DNA of 64,000 nt from Kitasatospora sp. A2-31 (GTDB lineage Bacteria; Actinomycetota; Actinomycetes; Streptomycetales; Streptomycetaceae): assembly GCF_022288725.1 (NCBI RefSeq), contig NZ_JAKNTA010000001.1, forward strand, positions 434,899-498,898, written 5' to 3'. Below, piece after piece: positions 18,633 to 26,232 of this stretch (positions are counted from its first letter, which is position 1; the number at the start of each line of letters is the position of its first letter). The translations under genes were made by a program, and so were the position numbers. A model generated the notes under the pieces. It saw nothing but the letters and a program-made list of their open reading frames with translations, was not told the origin of the DNA and did no database searches.

Positions 18633-18780
18633 GAAACTGGTCGCTTTCTCGGGCGGACCGGGCGGGCCGGCGGGCCGGGAGAACCGGCCGGACCGGCCGA
18701 CACGGGCGCGCGCCCGGCGGACACCCGGCGGACGAACCGGGCGGTCGGGTGGAGGAACCGGCGCAAGGAGCCGGGGACGG

Positions 18781-19242
18781 TCAGACGGCGGCGGGCCGGG
18801 CCGGCGCGGACGGACCGCGTCCGCCGGGCACGGCGCCCGCCTCCGGGGGGAGGCCCGGCACCCCGGAGCTCCCCAGCAGTTCCTTCAGAGCGGCCACGTG
18901 CCCGCCGTCGGCCTCGCGGTACTGCCGGCACATCAGCAGCAGGTTCTCGGCCATCCGGCCGGAGTTCCCCAGGAAGCGGTGCACACCCTGGAGCGCCCGC
19001 GCCTGCTGTCCGACCAGCCCGCCGGTCCCCGGCCCCCCGCTCCCCGGCCCGGCGCCCAGGAGCGCCGCCCCCACCGGACCGGTGCCGTACGAGACGGGGG
19101 CGACCTGCCGGACGGCGGCCTCGACCGCGGCGGCGAGCGGTTCCAGCTCGCGGACGAGGGACTGGATCCTCCTGGCGGCCGCCTCGACCTCCTCGAGGTC
19201 GATCCGGAACGACCCGCTGCTCATCCGACTCACGCTCACCAT
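18781..19242 (-). CDS. small WXG100-like protein, first gene of cassette
   Basis: 153 residues. The helical core runs from SFRIDLEEVEAAARRIQSLV to LLLMCRQYREADGGHVAAL, split by a Gly-rich turn (GAGPGSGGPGTGG). QYREAD contains Tyr108 and Asp112 in YxxxD spacing, the type VII export motif. The start is uncertain: ATG at 19242 or, six codons in, ATG at 19224; neither has a clear Shine-Dalgarno. It opens the leftward cassette and is separated by 148 bp from the 630-residue gene. It could be the partner of one of the larger proteins. Confidence 0.55.
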   Translation of the reverse strand: MVSVSRMSSGSFRIDLEEVEAAARRIQSLVRELEPLAAAVEAAVRQVAPVSYGTGPVGAALLGAGPGSGGPGTGGLVGQQARALQGVHRFLGNSGRMAENLLLMCRQYREADGGHVAALKELLGSSGVPGLPPEAGAVPGGRGPSAPARPAAV

Positions 19243-19415
19243 CTCGGCTGGACCACTGACGCTCGTGACCGACCATTCACCATGCGCGTAACCGATCGAT
19301 AAGCGGTTCGTGGGCGGATCACGCCCGGCCGGCTGCCCGCCGGCCGCGGGTGACGCCGGGGCCGGTACGCGGCGCCGCGCGGAGGGCCGGACCTCCCCGG
19401 CCTGCGGACACGCGA

Positions 19416-19450
19416 ACGGCGGCCCGCCTCCGACCGAGGCGCGCCGCCGT
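19416..19450 (-). terminator. hairpin after GNAT gene
   Basis: Arms 19416-19430 and 19436-19450 form a 15-bp stem with one mismatch and loop CGACC, starting 53 nt past the GNAT stop. It separates the core genes from the WXG cassette start at 19242. Confidence 0.6.
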
Positions 19451-19502
19451 CAACACTCTTCCACTCTTCCGTCCCCGGCCGTCCGAGCCGGGGATCCGCC
19501 GG

Positions 19503-19967
19503 TCAGAGAACCCGCGTCATCGTCCGGTGCGGGATCCCGGCGTCCAGGTACTCCGGGCCCTCGGCCGTGTAACCGAGCCGTTCGTAGAAGCCCAGGGCCC
19601 GGACCTGCGCGTGCAGCTCGACCTCACGCGCCCCGCGCCGGAGCCCGGCCGCCTCGACGGCCCGCACCAGCTCGGCGCCGAGGCCGGTGCCGCGCGCGGC
19701 CCGCACCACAGCCAGCCGGCCGAGGAGCACCCGCCCCTCGGTCCCACCGGTCAGCCTGAGCGCCGGCTCGCCGTGGATCAGCCGGGCCGTCCCCAGCGCC
19801 GCACCGTCCGCGCCGATCGCCAGCAGGTGCTCCGACGTGCCGTCGAGGTCGTCCCACTCCTCGTCCTCGGGGATCTCCTGCTCGACGATGAACACCTCGC
19901 GCCGCACCCCGTGCACCAGCGCGAGGTCGGCCTCCCCCTCGGCCACCCTGATGATGGTCGTGCTCAT
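19503..19967 (-). CDS. GNAT-family N-acetyltransferase
   Basis: 154-residue acetyl-CoA-dependent acetyltransferase with the single-domain GNAT fold. Seen: VRREVFIVEQEIPEDEEWDDLD near residue 21, as in ElaA-like members; the acetyl-CoA loop RLAVVRAARGTGLGAELV (Q/RxxGxG/A motif A, about 88-105); and the C-terminal GFYERLGY motif. The acceptor is unknown. The ATG is preceded by GGGGAGA. It lies 43 bp downstream of rluD on the same strand and may be read from it. Confidence 0.85.
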   Translation of the reverse strand: MSTTIIRVAEGEADLALVHGVRREVFIVEQEIPEDEEWDDLDGTSEHLLAIGADGAALGTARLIHGEPALRLTGGTEGRVLLGRLAVVRAARGTGLGAELVRAVEAAGLRRGAREVELHAQVRALGFYERLGYTAEGPEYLDAGIPHRTMTRVL

Positions 19968-20010
19968 CCCAGTCTCCCCGTGTCCGGTATCCGTCGGCCC
20001 GCGGCCGCGG

Positions 20011-20949
20011 TCAGCTCTCCGACGCGATGGTGTCCAGCGCCTTGCGCAGGTCCGCCGGGTACTCGCTGGAGAACTGCACCCACTCGCCGTCGGCGGGGTG
20101 CTCGAAGCCCAGCGAGACCGCGTGCAGCCACTGCCGGGTCAGCCCGAGCCGCTTGGCCAGCGTCGGGTCGGCGCCGTAGGTGAGGTCGCCCACGCAGGGG
20201 TGGCGCAGCGCCGACATGTGCACCCGGATCTGGTGGGTGCGGCCGGTCTCCAGCTTGACGTCCAGCAGCGAGGCGGCCCGGTAGGCCTCGATCAGGTCAT
20301 AGTGGGTGACGGACGGCTTGCCGTCGCGGGTGACCGCCCACTTCCAGTCCGAGCTGGGGTGGCGGCCGATGGGCGCGTCCACGGTGCCGCTGAGCGGGTC
20401 CGGGTGGCCCTGGACCAGCGTGTGGTACTTCTTCTCGGTCACTCGGTCGTGGAACTGCCGCTTGAGGTCGGTGTAGGCGCGCTCGGACTTGGCGACCACC
20501 ATCAGGCCCGAGGTGCCGACGTCGAGCCGGTGCACGATGCCCTGGCGCTCGGCGGCGCCCGAGGTGGAGATCCGGTAGCCCGCCGCGGCGAGCCCGCCGA
20601 TCACGGTCGGGCCGGTCCAGCCCGGGCTCGGGTGCGCGGCGACCCCGATCGGCTTGTCGACGAGCACGATGTCCTCGTCGTCGTGGACGATGCGCATGCC
20701 CTCGACGTGCTCGGCGACGATCCGCACGGGCGCGGCGGGGGCGGGGATCTCGACCTCGAGCCAGGAGCCGGCGGTCACCCGGTCCGACTTGCCGGCCACG
20801 GCGCCGTCGAGCGTCACCTTGCCGTCGGCGGCCAGCTCGGCGGCCTTGGTCCGGGAGAAGCCGAACATCCGGGCGAGGGCGGCGTCGAGACGCTCGCCCT
20901 CCAGACCGTCGGGAACGGGGAGGCTGCGGATCTGCGCTGCGGTACTCAC
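20011..20949 (-). CDS. rluD: RluD-family 23S rRNA pseudouridine synthase
   Basis: Converts specific uridines of 23S rRNA to pseudouridine (positions 1911/1915/1917 in the E. coli RluD system; exact sites here are inferred). 312 residues, GTG start. An S4 RNA-binding domain at residues 17-65 ([20 protein letters not shown]) precedes the catalytic domain with [15 protein letters not shown] (catalytic Asp143) and the later [10 protein letters not shown] motif. It lies directly downstream of lspA on the same strand, an arrangement also common in Streptomyces and other bacteria. The symbol reflects the family; RluA/RluC-type specificity cannot be excluded. Confidence 0.92.
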   Translation of the reverse strand: MSTAAQIRSLPVPDGLEGERLDAALARMFGFSRTKAAELAADGKVTLDGAVAGKSDRVTAGSWLEVEIPAPAAPVRIVAEHVEGMRIVHDDEDIVLVDKPIGVAAHPSPGWTGPTVIGGLAAAGYRISTSGAAERQGIVHRLDVGTSGLMVVAKSERAYTDLKRQFHDRVTEKKYHTLVQGHPDPLSGTVDAPIGRHPSSDWKWAVTRDGKPSVTHYDLIEAYRAASLLDVKLETGRTHQIRVHMSALRHPCVGDLTYGADPTLAKRLGLTRQWLHAVSLGFEHPADGEWVQFSSEYPADLRKALDTIASES

Positions 20950-21001
20950 CCGTACGAGTATGCCGGACGCGCGGCCCCGCTCTTGCGCGCCCGGTCCCCG
21001 G

Positions 21002-21601
21002 CTACTCGCCCTTCGCCTCCGGGCCGCCCCGGCCGGTCTCGTCCTTCGCGGCCGGCTGGTGGACGGTGCCGTCCGGGTTGCTGCCGCGGAAGGAGAGCAG
21101 GACGACCAGGATGCCGCCGCAGACGATCGCCGAGTCGGCGAGGTTGAAGACGGCGAAGTGCTGGACGGAGATGAAGTCGACCACGTGCCCGCGGAAGACG
21201 CCCGGCGAGCGGAACAGCCGGTCGGTGAGGTTGCCCAGCGCGCCGCCGAGCAGCAGGCCGAGCGCGATCGCCCACGGCAGGCTGTACAGCCTGCGGGCGA
21301 TCCGCCAGATCACCACGATGACGGCCGCGGCGATCATCGTGAAGACCACGGTCAGCGCCTGGCCCATGCCGAAGGCGGCGCCGGAGTTGCGGATGACCTG
21401 GAAGGTGACGACGTCGCCGACCACCTTGATGGCCGCGTGGTTCTCCAGCCTGGCCACCACGAGCAGCTTGCTGCCCAGGTCGATCAGGAAGGCGAGCAGC
21501 GCGACGACGAGCAGGACGCCGATCCGTCGGCGGCCCTTCGGCGCCTCCTGCTCCGCCGGGGCGGCGGTCACCTCGCCGGGCTCGGCCACGGCCTCCTCCA
21601 C
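21002..21601 (-). CDS. lspA: lipoprotein signal peptidase (signal peptidase II)
   Basis: Cleaves the signal peptide of diacylglyceryl-modified prolipoproteins in the membrane; aspartic peptidase of family A8. Four membrane spans are visible (first [21 protein letters not shown]), with catalytic Asp residues in GNLTDRLF and FNLADSAIV. As annotated from GTG at 21601 it is 199 residues; GTG at 21589, with GGAGG 5 nt upstream, is a better-supported start. The frame stays open upstream to 21749 without any ATG/GTG/TTG. The C-terminal tail is hydrophilic. It precedes rluD in a leftward unit. Confidence 0.93.
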   Translation of the reverse strand: MEEAVAEPGEVTAAPAEQEAPKGRRRIGVLLVVALLAFLIDLGSKLLVVARLENHAAIKVVGDVVTFQVIRNSGAAFGMGQALTVVFTMIAAAVIVVIWRIARRLYSLPWAIALGLLLGGALGNLTDRLFRSPGVFRGHVVDFISVQHFAVFNLADSAIVCGGILVVLLSFRGSNPDGTVHQPAAKDETGRGGPEAKGE

Positions 21602-21720
21602 GGCTTCGGCGGGGGTGGGGACGGCTTCGTCCCGCGTCTGGGGGGAACCTTGCGTACTGATGATCCGCTCCGCTGCCGATGGGGGTCCCCCCGCTCGTCG
21701 TCGGGGGGCGGGGGCCTCCG

Positions 21721-21747
21721 GTCGCCCGCCCGAGTCGATCGGGCGAC
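21721..21747 (-). terminator. hairpin downstream of dksA-like gene
   Basis: Perfect 8-bp inverted repeat, GTCGCCCG (21721-21728) and CGGGCGAC (21740-21747), 49 nt past the stop of the dksA/traR-type gene. A second C6/G6 hairpin follows at 21687-21708. Both lie just upstream of lspA and could terminate the preceding transcript. Confidence 0.5.
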
Positions 21748-21795
21748 GTTACGGGGTCGAGCGTACGGCAAGCCCGACCCCCCGCGTCGCCCCGG

Positions 21796-22380
21796 TCAGC
21801 GGCGCTCCTGCTTGGCCTTGCACTGGACGCAGAGCGTCGCCCGGGGGAAGGCCTGCATCCGGGCCTTGCCGATGGCCTGGCCGCAGGACTCGCAGGTGCC
21901 GAACCCGACGCCCTCCAGGCGGGCCAGCGCGTGCTCGGTCTGGGCGAGGCTGTCCCGGGCGTTGTTGGCGAGGGCCAGTTCGCTCTCCCGCGAGATGTTC
22001 TTCGTACCGGCGTCCACCTGGTCGTCGCCGGCTCCGTCGTTGGAGTCGCGCATCAGGCCCGTGATGGCCGCCTCGGCGGCGTCGATCTCCCCGCGCAGCC
22101 GGTCGAGCTCGCTGATCAGCTCGGCGTGCAGCTCGTGCACCTCCTCCGAGGTCCACGGGTCCTCGCCCGGGCGGACCGGGAGCTCGGCCGGGTCCACCGA
22201 CTCGGCGCCGCGGGCCGCCGTGGCGGCCGCGGTGCGGGCGCGGCCGGGGGCCACGAGCGTGGCGTCGTTGCTGGTCTTGTGCCGTGCGGTAGTAGTCACG
22301 GTCCCCTCCCCTGGTTCTCCTGCCACGGCCTTGCGTGCCCGCTTGGTGGCGGTACCCGCGCCGGTTGCCTTATCAGCCAT
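21796..22380 (-). CDS. DksA/TraR-type zinc-finger protein
   Basis: RNA-polymerase secondary-channel-type regulator or related zinc-finger protein, 194 residues from the ATG at 22380. An Ala/Arg-rich disordered N-terminus is followed by a coiled-coil hairpin (EEVHELHAELISELDRLRGEI through ARDSLAQTEHALARLEG) and a C-terminal four-Cys zinc finger, FGTCESCG...ATLCVQC, about 20 residues apart. A GTG at 22299 with GGGGAGGGG closely upstream gives a 167-residue form and may be the real start; the ATG lies nearer the promoter. The position next to ileS matches Streptomyces. The role in stringent-type control is inferred. Confidence 0.85.
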   Translation of the reverse strand: MADKATGAGTATKRARKAVAGEPGEGTVTTTARHKTSNDATLVAPGRARTAAATAARGAESVDPAELPVRPGEDPWTSEEVHELHAELISELDRLRGEIDAAEAAITGLMRDSNDGAGDDQVDAGTKNISRESELALANNARDSLAQTEHALARLEGVGFGTCESCGQAIGKARMQAFPRATLCVQCKAKQERR

Positions 22381-22441
22381 GGCTTCGACCCCATCTACGA
22401 ACGAATCGAGCCGCCGGTTCCCGGCGGCTTCCAGTGCCGGA

Positions 22442-22470
22442 ACGATAATCCCCATCAAAACCGGTCACAA
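22442..22470 (-). promoter_or_regulatory. promoter of dksA-like gene
   Basis: Reading leftward: minus-35 TTGTGA (22465-22470), a 17-bp spacer, and minus-10 TATCGT (22442-22447). This lies in the most AT-rich stretch of the intergenic region and would give a leader of about 55 nt before the ATG at 22380. Confidence 0.5.
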
Positions 22471-22659
22471 CATGACATACCGACGCCTCACCATGATCCC
22501 ACCCGGGCAGCCGCCACAGCCGCCCCACCTGCGCGCTGACCAGAGTTGTGCCCAGATCACCCCCTCCTAACCACCCCCGCACAGCGCACCGGAAACGGGG
22601 CCGCGCGCCGCCGCGGCGACCCGGCAAACCGACTTGCGGCGGCCGATACACTGGGCCTG

Positions 22660-22906
22660 CAAGGCGCAGATGGGACGAGTACCGACGTACGCAGCCACCA
22701 GCGACCCGGGGACGGTGCGAGCCCGGGGGTGTGCACGGCGGGAAGATCACCCCGGAGCCGCCGGAAGAACGGCCACCGGCCTACTAGACCCGGCAGCAAG
22801 CCCAAACAAGAGGGCCGCACGCAGCACCGCGGCCAAGGAGGGTGGTACCGCGGGGCGGCATGCCGTCTCGTCCCTCCGTCGGATCCAGCCCACATCCGCC
22901 GGAGGT
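22660..22906 (+). promoter_or_regulatory. T-box leader of ileS (isoleucine, translational type)
   Basis: tRNA-sensing leader. Seen: specifier-loop sequence GAAGATCACC with the Ile codon ATC at 22746-22748; T-box TGGTACCGCGG at 22843-22853, whose TGGT is complementary to the NCCA end of a tRNA with discriminator A; an antisequestrator stem GGAGGG (22837-22842) with CCCTCC (22872-22877); and an alternative pairing CCTCCG (22873-22878) with CGGAGG (22900-22905), which contains the ileS Shine-Dalgarno. The two stems are mutually exclusive. No T-tract terminator is present, so control is translational, as known for actinobacterial ileS T-boxes. The 5' boundary is approximate; a TACACT minus-10-like element lies at 22647-22652. 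The rest of the 22471-22659 stretch shows no gene. Confidence 0.9.
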
Positions 22907-22917
22907 AGACGCCCGCG

Positions 22918-25900
22918 ATGAGCACCTACAATCCCGTCCCCGCGCAGGTCGACCTGCCCGCCCTGGAACACCAGATCCTCTCCTTCTGGCAGGACAACAA
23001 GGTGTTCCGGCGCAGCCTGGAGCAGTCCGAGGGCCGCCCTGAGTGGGTCTTCTACGAGGGCCCGCCCACCGCCAACGGCATGCCCGGCGCCCACCACATC
23101 GAGGCCCGCGTCTTCAAGGACGTCTTCCCCCGCTACCGCACGATGAAGGGCTACCACGTCGCCCGCAAGGCCGGCTGGGACTGCCACGGCCTCCCGGTGG
23201 AGCTGGCCGTCGAGAAGGAGCTCGGCTTCTCCGGCAAGCAGGACATCGAGGCCTACGGCATCGCCGAGTTCAACGCCAAGTGCCGCGACTCGGTGACCCG
23301 GCACACCGACGCCTTCGCCGAGCTGACCACCCGCATGGGGTACTGGGTCGACCTCGACGAGGCCTACCGGACGATGGACCCGTCCTACGTCCAGTCCGTC
23401 TGGTGGTCGCTCAAGCAGATCTTCGACAAGGGCCTGCTGGTCCAGGACCACCGCGTCGCCCCCTGGTGCCCGCGCTGCGGCACCGGCCTGTCCGACCACG
23501 AGCTCGCGCAGGGCTACGAGACCGTCGTCGACCCCTCGGTGTTCGTCCGCTTCCCGCTCACCGGCGGACCGCTGGCCGGCGAGGCGGCCCTGCTGGTCTG
23601 GACGACCACCCCCTGGACCCTGGTCTCCAACACCGCCGCCGCCGTCCACCCCGAGGTGGTCTACGTGGTGGCCACCGACGGCAACGAGAAGCTGGTCGTC
23701 GCCGAGCCGCTGCTGGGCAAGGCCCTCGGTGAGGGCTGGGAGGCCACCGGCCAGCGCTTCACCGGCGCCGAGATGGAGCGCTGGGCCTACCGCCGCCCGT
23801 TCGACCTGGTCGAGATCGAGGACGCGCACTACGTCCTCAACGCCGACTACGTCACCACCGAGGACGGCACCGGCATCGTCCACCAGTCCCCCGCCTTCGG
23901 CGCGGACGACCTCGCGACCTGCCGCAAGTACGGCCTGCCGGTGGTCAACCCGGTGCTCGCCGACGGCACCTTCGCCCCCGAGGTCCCGCTGGTCGGCGGC
24001 CAGTTCTTCAAGAAGGCCGACGAGGCGCTGGTCGCGGACCTCAAGGAGCGCGGTCTGCTCTTCCGCCACCTGCCGTACGAGCACAGCTACCCGCACTGCT
24101 GGCGCTGCCACACCGCGCTGCTCTACTACGCGCAGCCGTCCTGGTACATCCGGACCACCGCCGTCAAGGACGCGCTGATCCGCGAGAACGAGGCCACCAA
24201 CTGGTTCCCGGAGACGGTCAAGCACGGCCGCTTCGGCGACTGGCTGAACAACAACATCGACTGGGCGCTCAGCCGGAACCGGTACTGGGGCACCCCACTG
24301 CCGATCTGGCGCTGCGAGGAGGGCCACCTCACCTGCGTCGGCTCGCTGGCCGAGCTCACCGAGCTGACCGGCACCGACCAGAGCGGCCTCGACCCGCACC
24401 GCCCGTTCATCGACGACGTCACCTTCGCCTGCCGCGAGTGCGGCGGCACCTCGACCCGGGTGCCCGAGGTCATCGACGCCTGGTACGACTCGGGCTCGAT
24501 GCCGTTCGCCCAGTACGGCTACCCGTACCAGAACAAGGAGCTGTTCGAGAAGCGCTACCCGGCGCAGTTCATCTCCGAGGCGATCGACCAGACCCGCGGC
24601 TGGTTCTACACGCTGATGGCCGTCGGCACCCTGGTGTTCGACAGGAACAGCTACGAGAACGTCGTCTGCCTGGGCCACATCCTGGCCGAGGACGGGCGGA
24701 AGATGTCCAAGCACCTGGGCAACATCCTGCAGCCGATCCCGCTGATGGACCAGCACGGCGCCGACGCCGTCCGCTGGTTCATGGCCGCCGGCGGCTCGCC
24801 CTGGTCGGCCCGCCGGGTCGGCCACGGGACGATCCAGGAGGTGGTCCGCAAGACCCTCCTCACGTACTGGAACACCGTCGCCTTCCAGGCGCTGTACGCC
24901 CGCACCACCGGCTGGGCCCCCTCGGCCGCCGACCCGGCCCCGGCCGACCGCCCGCAGCTGGACCGCTGGGTGCTCTCCGAGCTGAACACCCTGGTCCGCG
25001 AGGTCGACGCGGCGTTCGAGGCGTACGACACCCAGCGCGCCGGCAAGCTGCTCTCCGGCTTCGTCGACGACCTCTCCAACTGGTACGTCCGCCGCGGCCG
25101 GCGCCGCTTCTGGCAGGGCGACGCCGCCGCGCTCGCCACCCTGCACGAGGCGCTGGAGACGGTCACCCGGCTCATGGCCCCGCTCACCCCGTTCATCACC
25201 GAGCGGGTCTGGCAGGACCTGGTCGTCCCGGTCGTCCCGGACGCCCCGGCCTCGGTCCACTTGGCCACCTGGCCGGAGGCGGACGAGTCGCTGGTCGACG
25301 CCGACCTCTCCCGGCACATGGCGCTGGTGCGCCGCCTGGTCGAGCTCGGCCGGGCCACCCGCGCCGAGTCCGGCGTGAAGACCCGTCAGCCGCTCTCCCG
25401 GGCGCTGATCGCCGCCCAGGGCTGGGAGGAGCTGCCGGCCGACCTGCGCGCGCAGATCGCCGAGGAGCTCAACGTCTCCACCCTGGAGTCGCTGGCGGAG
25501 GTCGGCGGTTCGCTGGTCGACACCACGGCCAAGGCCAACTTCCGCGCGCTGGGCAAGCGTTTCGGCAAGGGCGTCCAGGACGTCGCCAAGGCGGTCGCCG
25601 CCACCGACGCCGCCCGCCTGGCCGCCGAACTGCGCGCCGACGGCCGGACCTCGGTCGAGCTGAACGGCGAGACGGTCACGCTGGCCCCGGACGAGGTGGT
25701 CATCACCGAGACGCCGCGCGAGGGCTGGGCCGTCGCCAACGAGTCCGGCGCCACCGTCGCCCTGGACCTGGCGATCACCCCGGAGCTCAAGCGCCTCGGC
25801 ATCGCCCGCGACGCGATCCGCCAGATCCAGGAGGCCCGCAAGAACTCCGGCCTGGACGTCGCCGACCGGATCGTCCTGCGCTGGCGGGCGACGAACGAGG

Positions 25901-26046
25901 AGACCGCCGAGGCCGTCGCCGAGCACGGCCCGCTGGTCGCCGAGGAGGTGCTGGCCACCGACTTCGCGGCCGGCGCCGCCGACTGGGAGTCCGAGACCTT
26001 CGCCGACGAGGGCCTGGGCCTCGCCTTCCAGCTCCGCAAGGCCTGA
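22918..26046 (+). CDS. ileS: isoleucyl-tRNA synthetase, type 2, GXHH variant
   Basis: Charges tRNA-Ile with isoleucine; 1042 residues, class I synthetase. Seen: the first signature motif reads TANGMPGAHHIEA, i.e. G57-A-H-H60 in place of HXGH; the editing (CP1) domain follows; KMSKHLGN is at 595-602; Cys pairs occur in PWCPRCG and in CRECGG. The C-terminal anticodon-binding region is long, without the bacterial type 1 zinc finger at the end, consistent with the eukaryote-like IleRS2 class. The ATG is 12 nt after GGAGG. Expression is gated by the T-box leader. IleRS2 enzymes are known to tolerate mupirocin, and the swapped GXHH motif has been linked to very high tolerance. Confidence 0.97.
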   Translation: MSTYNPVPAQVDLPALEHQILSFWQDNKVFRRSLEQSEGRPEWVFYEGPPTANGMPGAHHIEARVFKDVFPRYRTMKGYHVARKAGWDCHGLPVELAVEKELGFSGKQDIEAYGIAEFNAKCRDSVTRHTDAFAELTTRMGYWVDLDEAYRTMDPSYVQSVWWSLKQIFDKGLLVQDHRVAPWCPRCGTGLSDHELAQGYETVVDPSVFVRFPLTGGPLAGEAALLVWTTTPWTLVSNTAAAVHPEVVYVVATDGNEKLVVAEPLLGKALGEGWEATGQRFTGAEMERWAYRRPFDLVEIEDAHYVLNADYVTTEDGTGIVHQSPAFGADDLATCRKYGLPVVNPVLADGTFAPEVPLVGGQFFKKADEALVADLKERGLLFRHLPYEHSYPHCWRCHTALLYYAQPSWYIRTTAVKDALIRENEATNWFPETVKHGRFGDWLNNNIDWALSRNRYWGTPLPIWRCEEGHLTCVGSLAELTELTGTDQSGLDPHRPFIDDVTFACRECGGTSTRVPEVIDAWYDSGSMPFAQYGYPYQNKELFEKRYPAQFISEAIDQTRGWFYTLMAVGTLVFDRNSYENVVCLGHILAEDGRKMSKHLGNILQPIPLMDQHGADAVRWFMAAGGSPWSARRVGHGTIQEVVRKTLLTYWNTVAFQALYARTTGWAPSAADPAPADRPQLDRWVLSELNTLVREVDAAFEAYDTQRAGKLLSGFVDDLSNWYVRRGRRRFWQGDAAALATLHEALETVTRLMAPLTPFITERVWQDLVVPVVPDAPASVHLATWPEADESLVDADLSRHMALVRRLVELGRATRAESGVKTRQPLSRALIAAQGWEELPADLRAQIAEELNVSTLESLAEVGGSLVDTTAKANFRALGKRFGKGVQDVAKAVAATDAARLAAELRADGRTSVELNGETVTLAPDEVVITETPREGWAVANESGATVALDLAITPELKRLGIARDAIRQIQEARKNSGLDVADRIVLRWRATNEETAEAVAEHGPLVAEEVLATDFAAGAADWESETFADEGLGLAFQLRKA

Positions 26047-26052
26047 CCCCGC

Positions 26053-26093
26053 CCGGAGCGGCCGGCACCTCGGGGAGGTGCCGGCCGCTCCGG
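26053..26093 (+). terminator. ileS terminator
   Basis: Perfect 18-bp stem (26053-26070 with 26076-26093) and loop CGGGG, beginning 7 nt after the ileS stop codon. It lacks a T-tract. Confidence 0.85.
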
Positions 26094-26171
26094 CGTTCCT
26101 GCTCGAACCCCGGGTCGGAACGGCTGGTCCCGGACGGCCCCGGCCCGCCCGCCGGCGCGTCCGGGAACGGC

Positions 26172-26215
26172 GAAGCGCCCCCGCCCCGACCCGAAGGTCG
26201 GAGCGGGGGCGCTTC
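26172..26215. terminator. second hairpin between ileS and divIVA, likely bidirectional
   Basis: 13-bp perfect outer arms GAAGCGCCCCCGC (26172-26184) and their complement (26203-26215), with further pairing CCGACC/GGTCGG inside. It lies 17 nt past the divIVA stop on the minus strand, so it most likely ends the leftward dcw transcript and backs up the ileS terminator. Confidence 0.8.
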
Positions 26216-26232
26216 CTGAGTGCCGACCGCGA

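Noticed and set aside
22660..22860. Structured RNA that could be a tRNA or small RNA gene
   Set aside because: No cloverleaf with a TTCGAAT-type T-loop could be found. Specifier, T-box and antisequestrator elements fit an ileS T-box leader instead.
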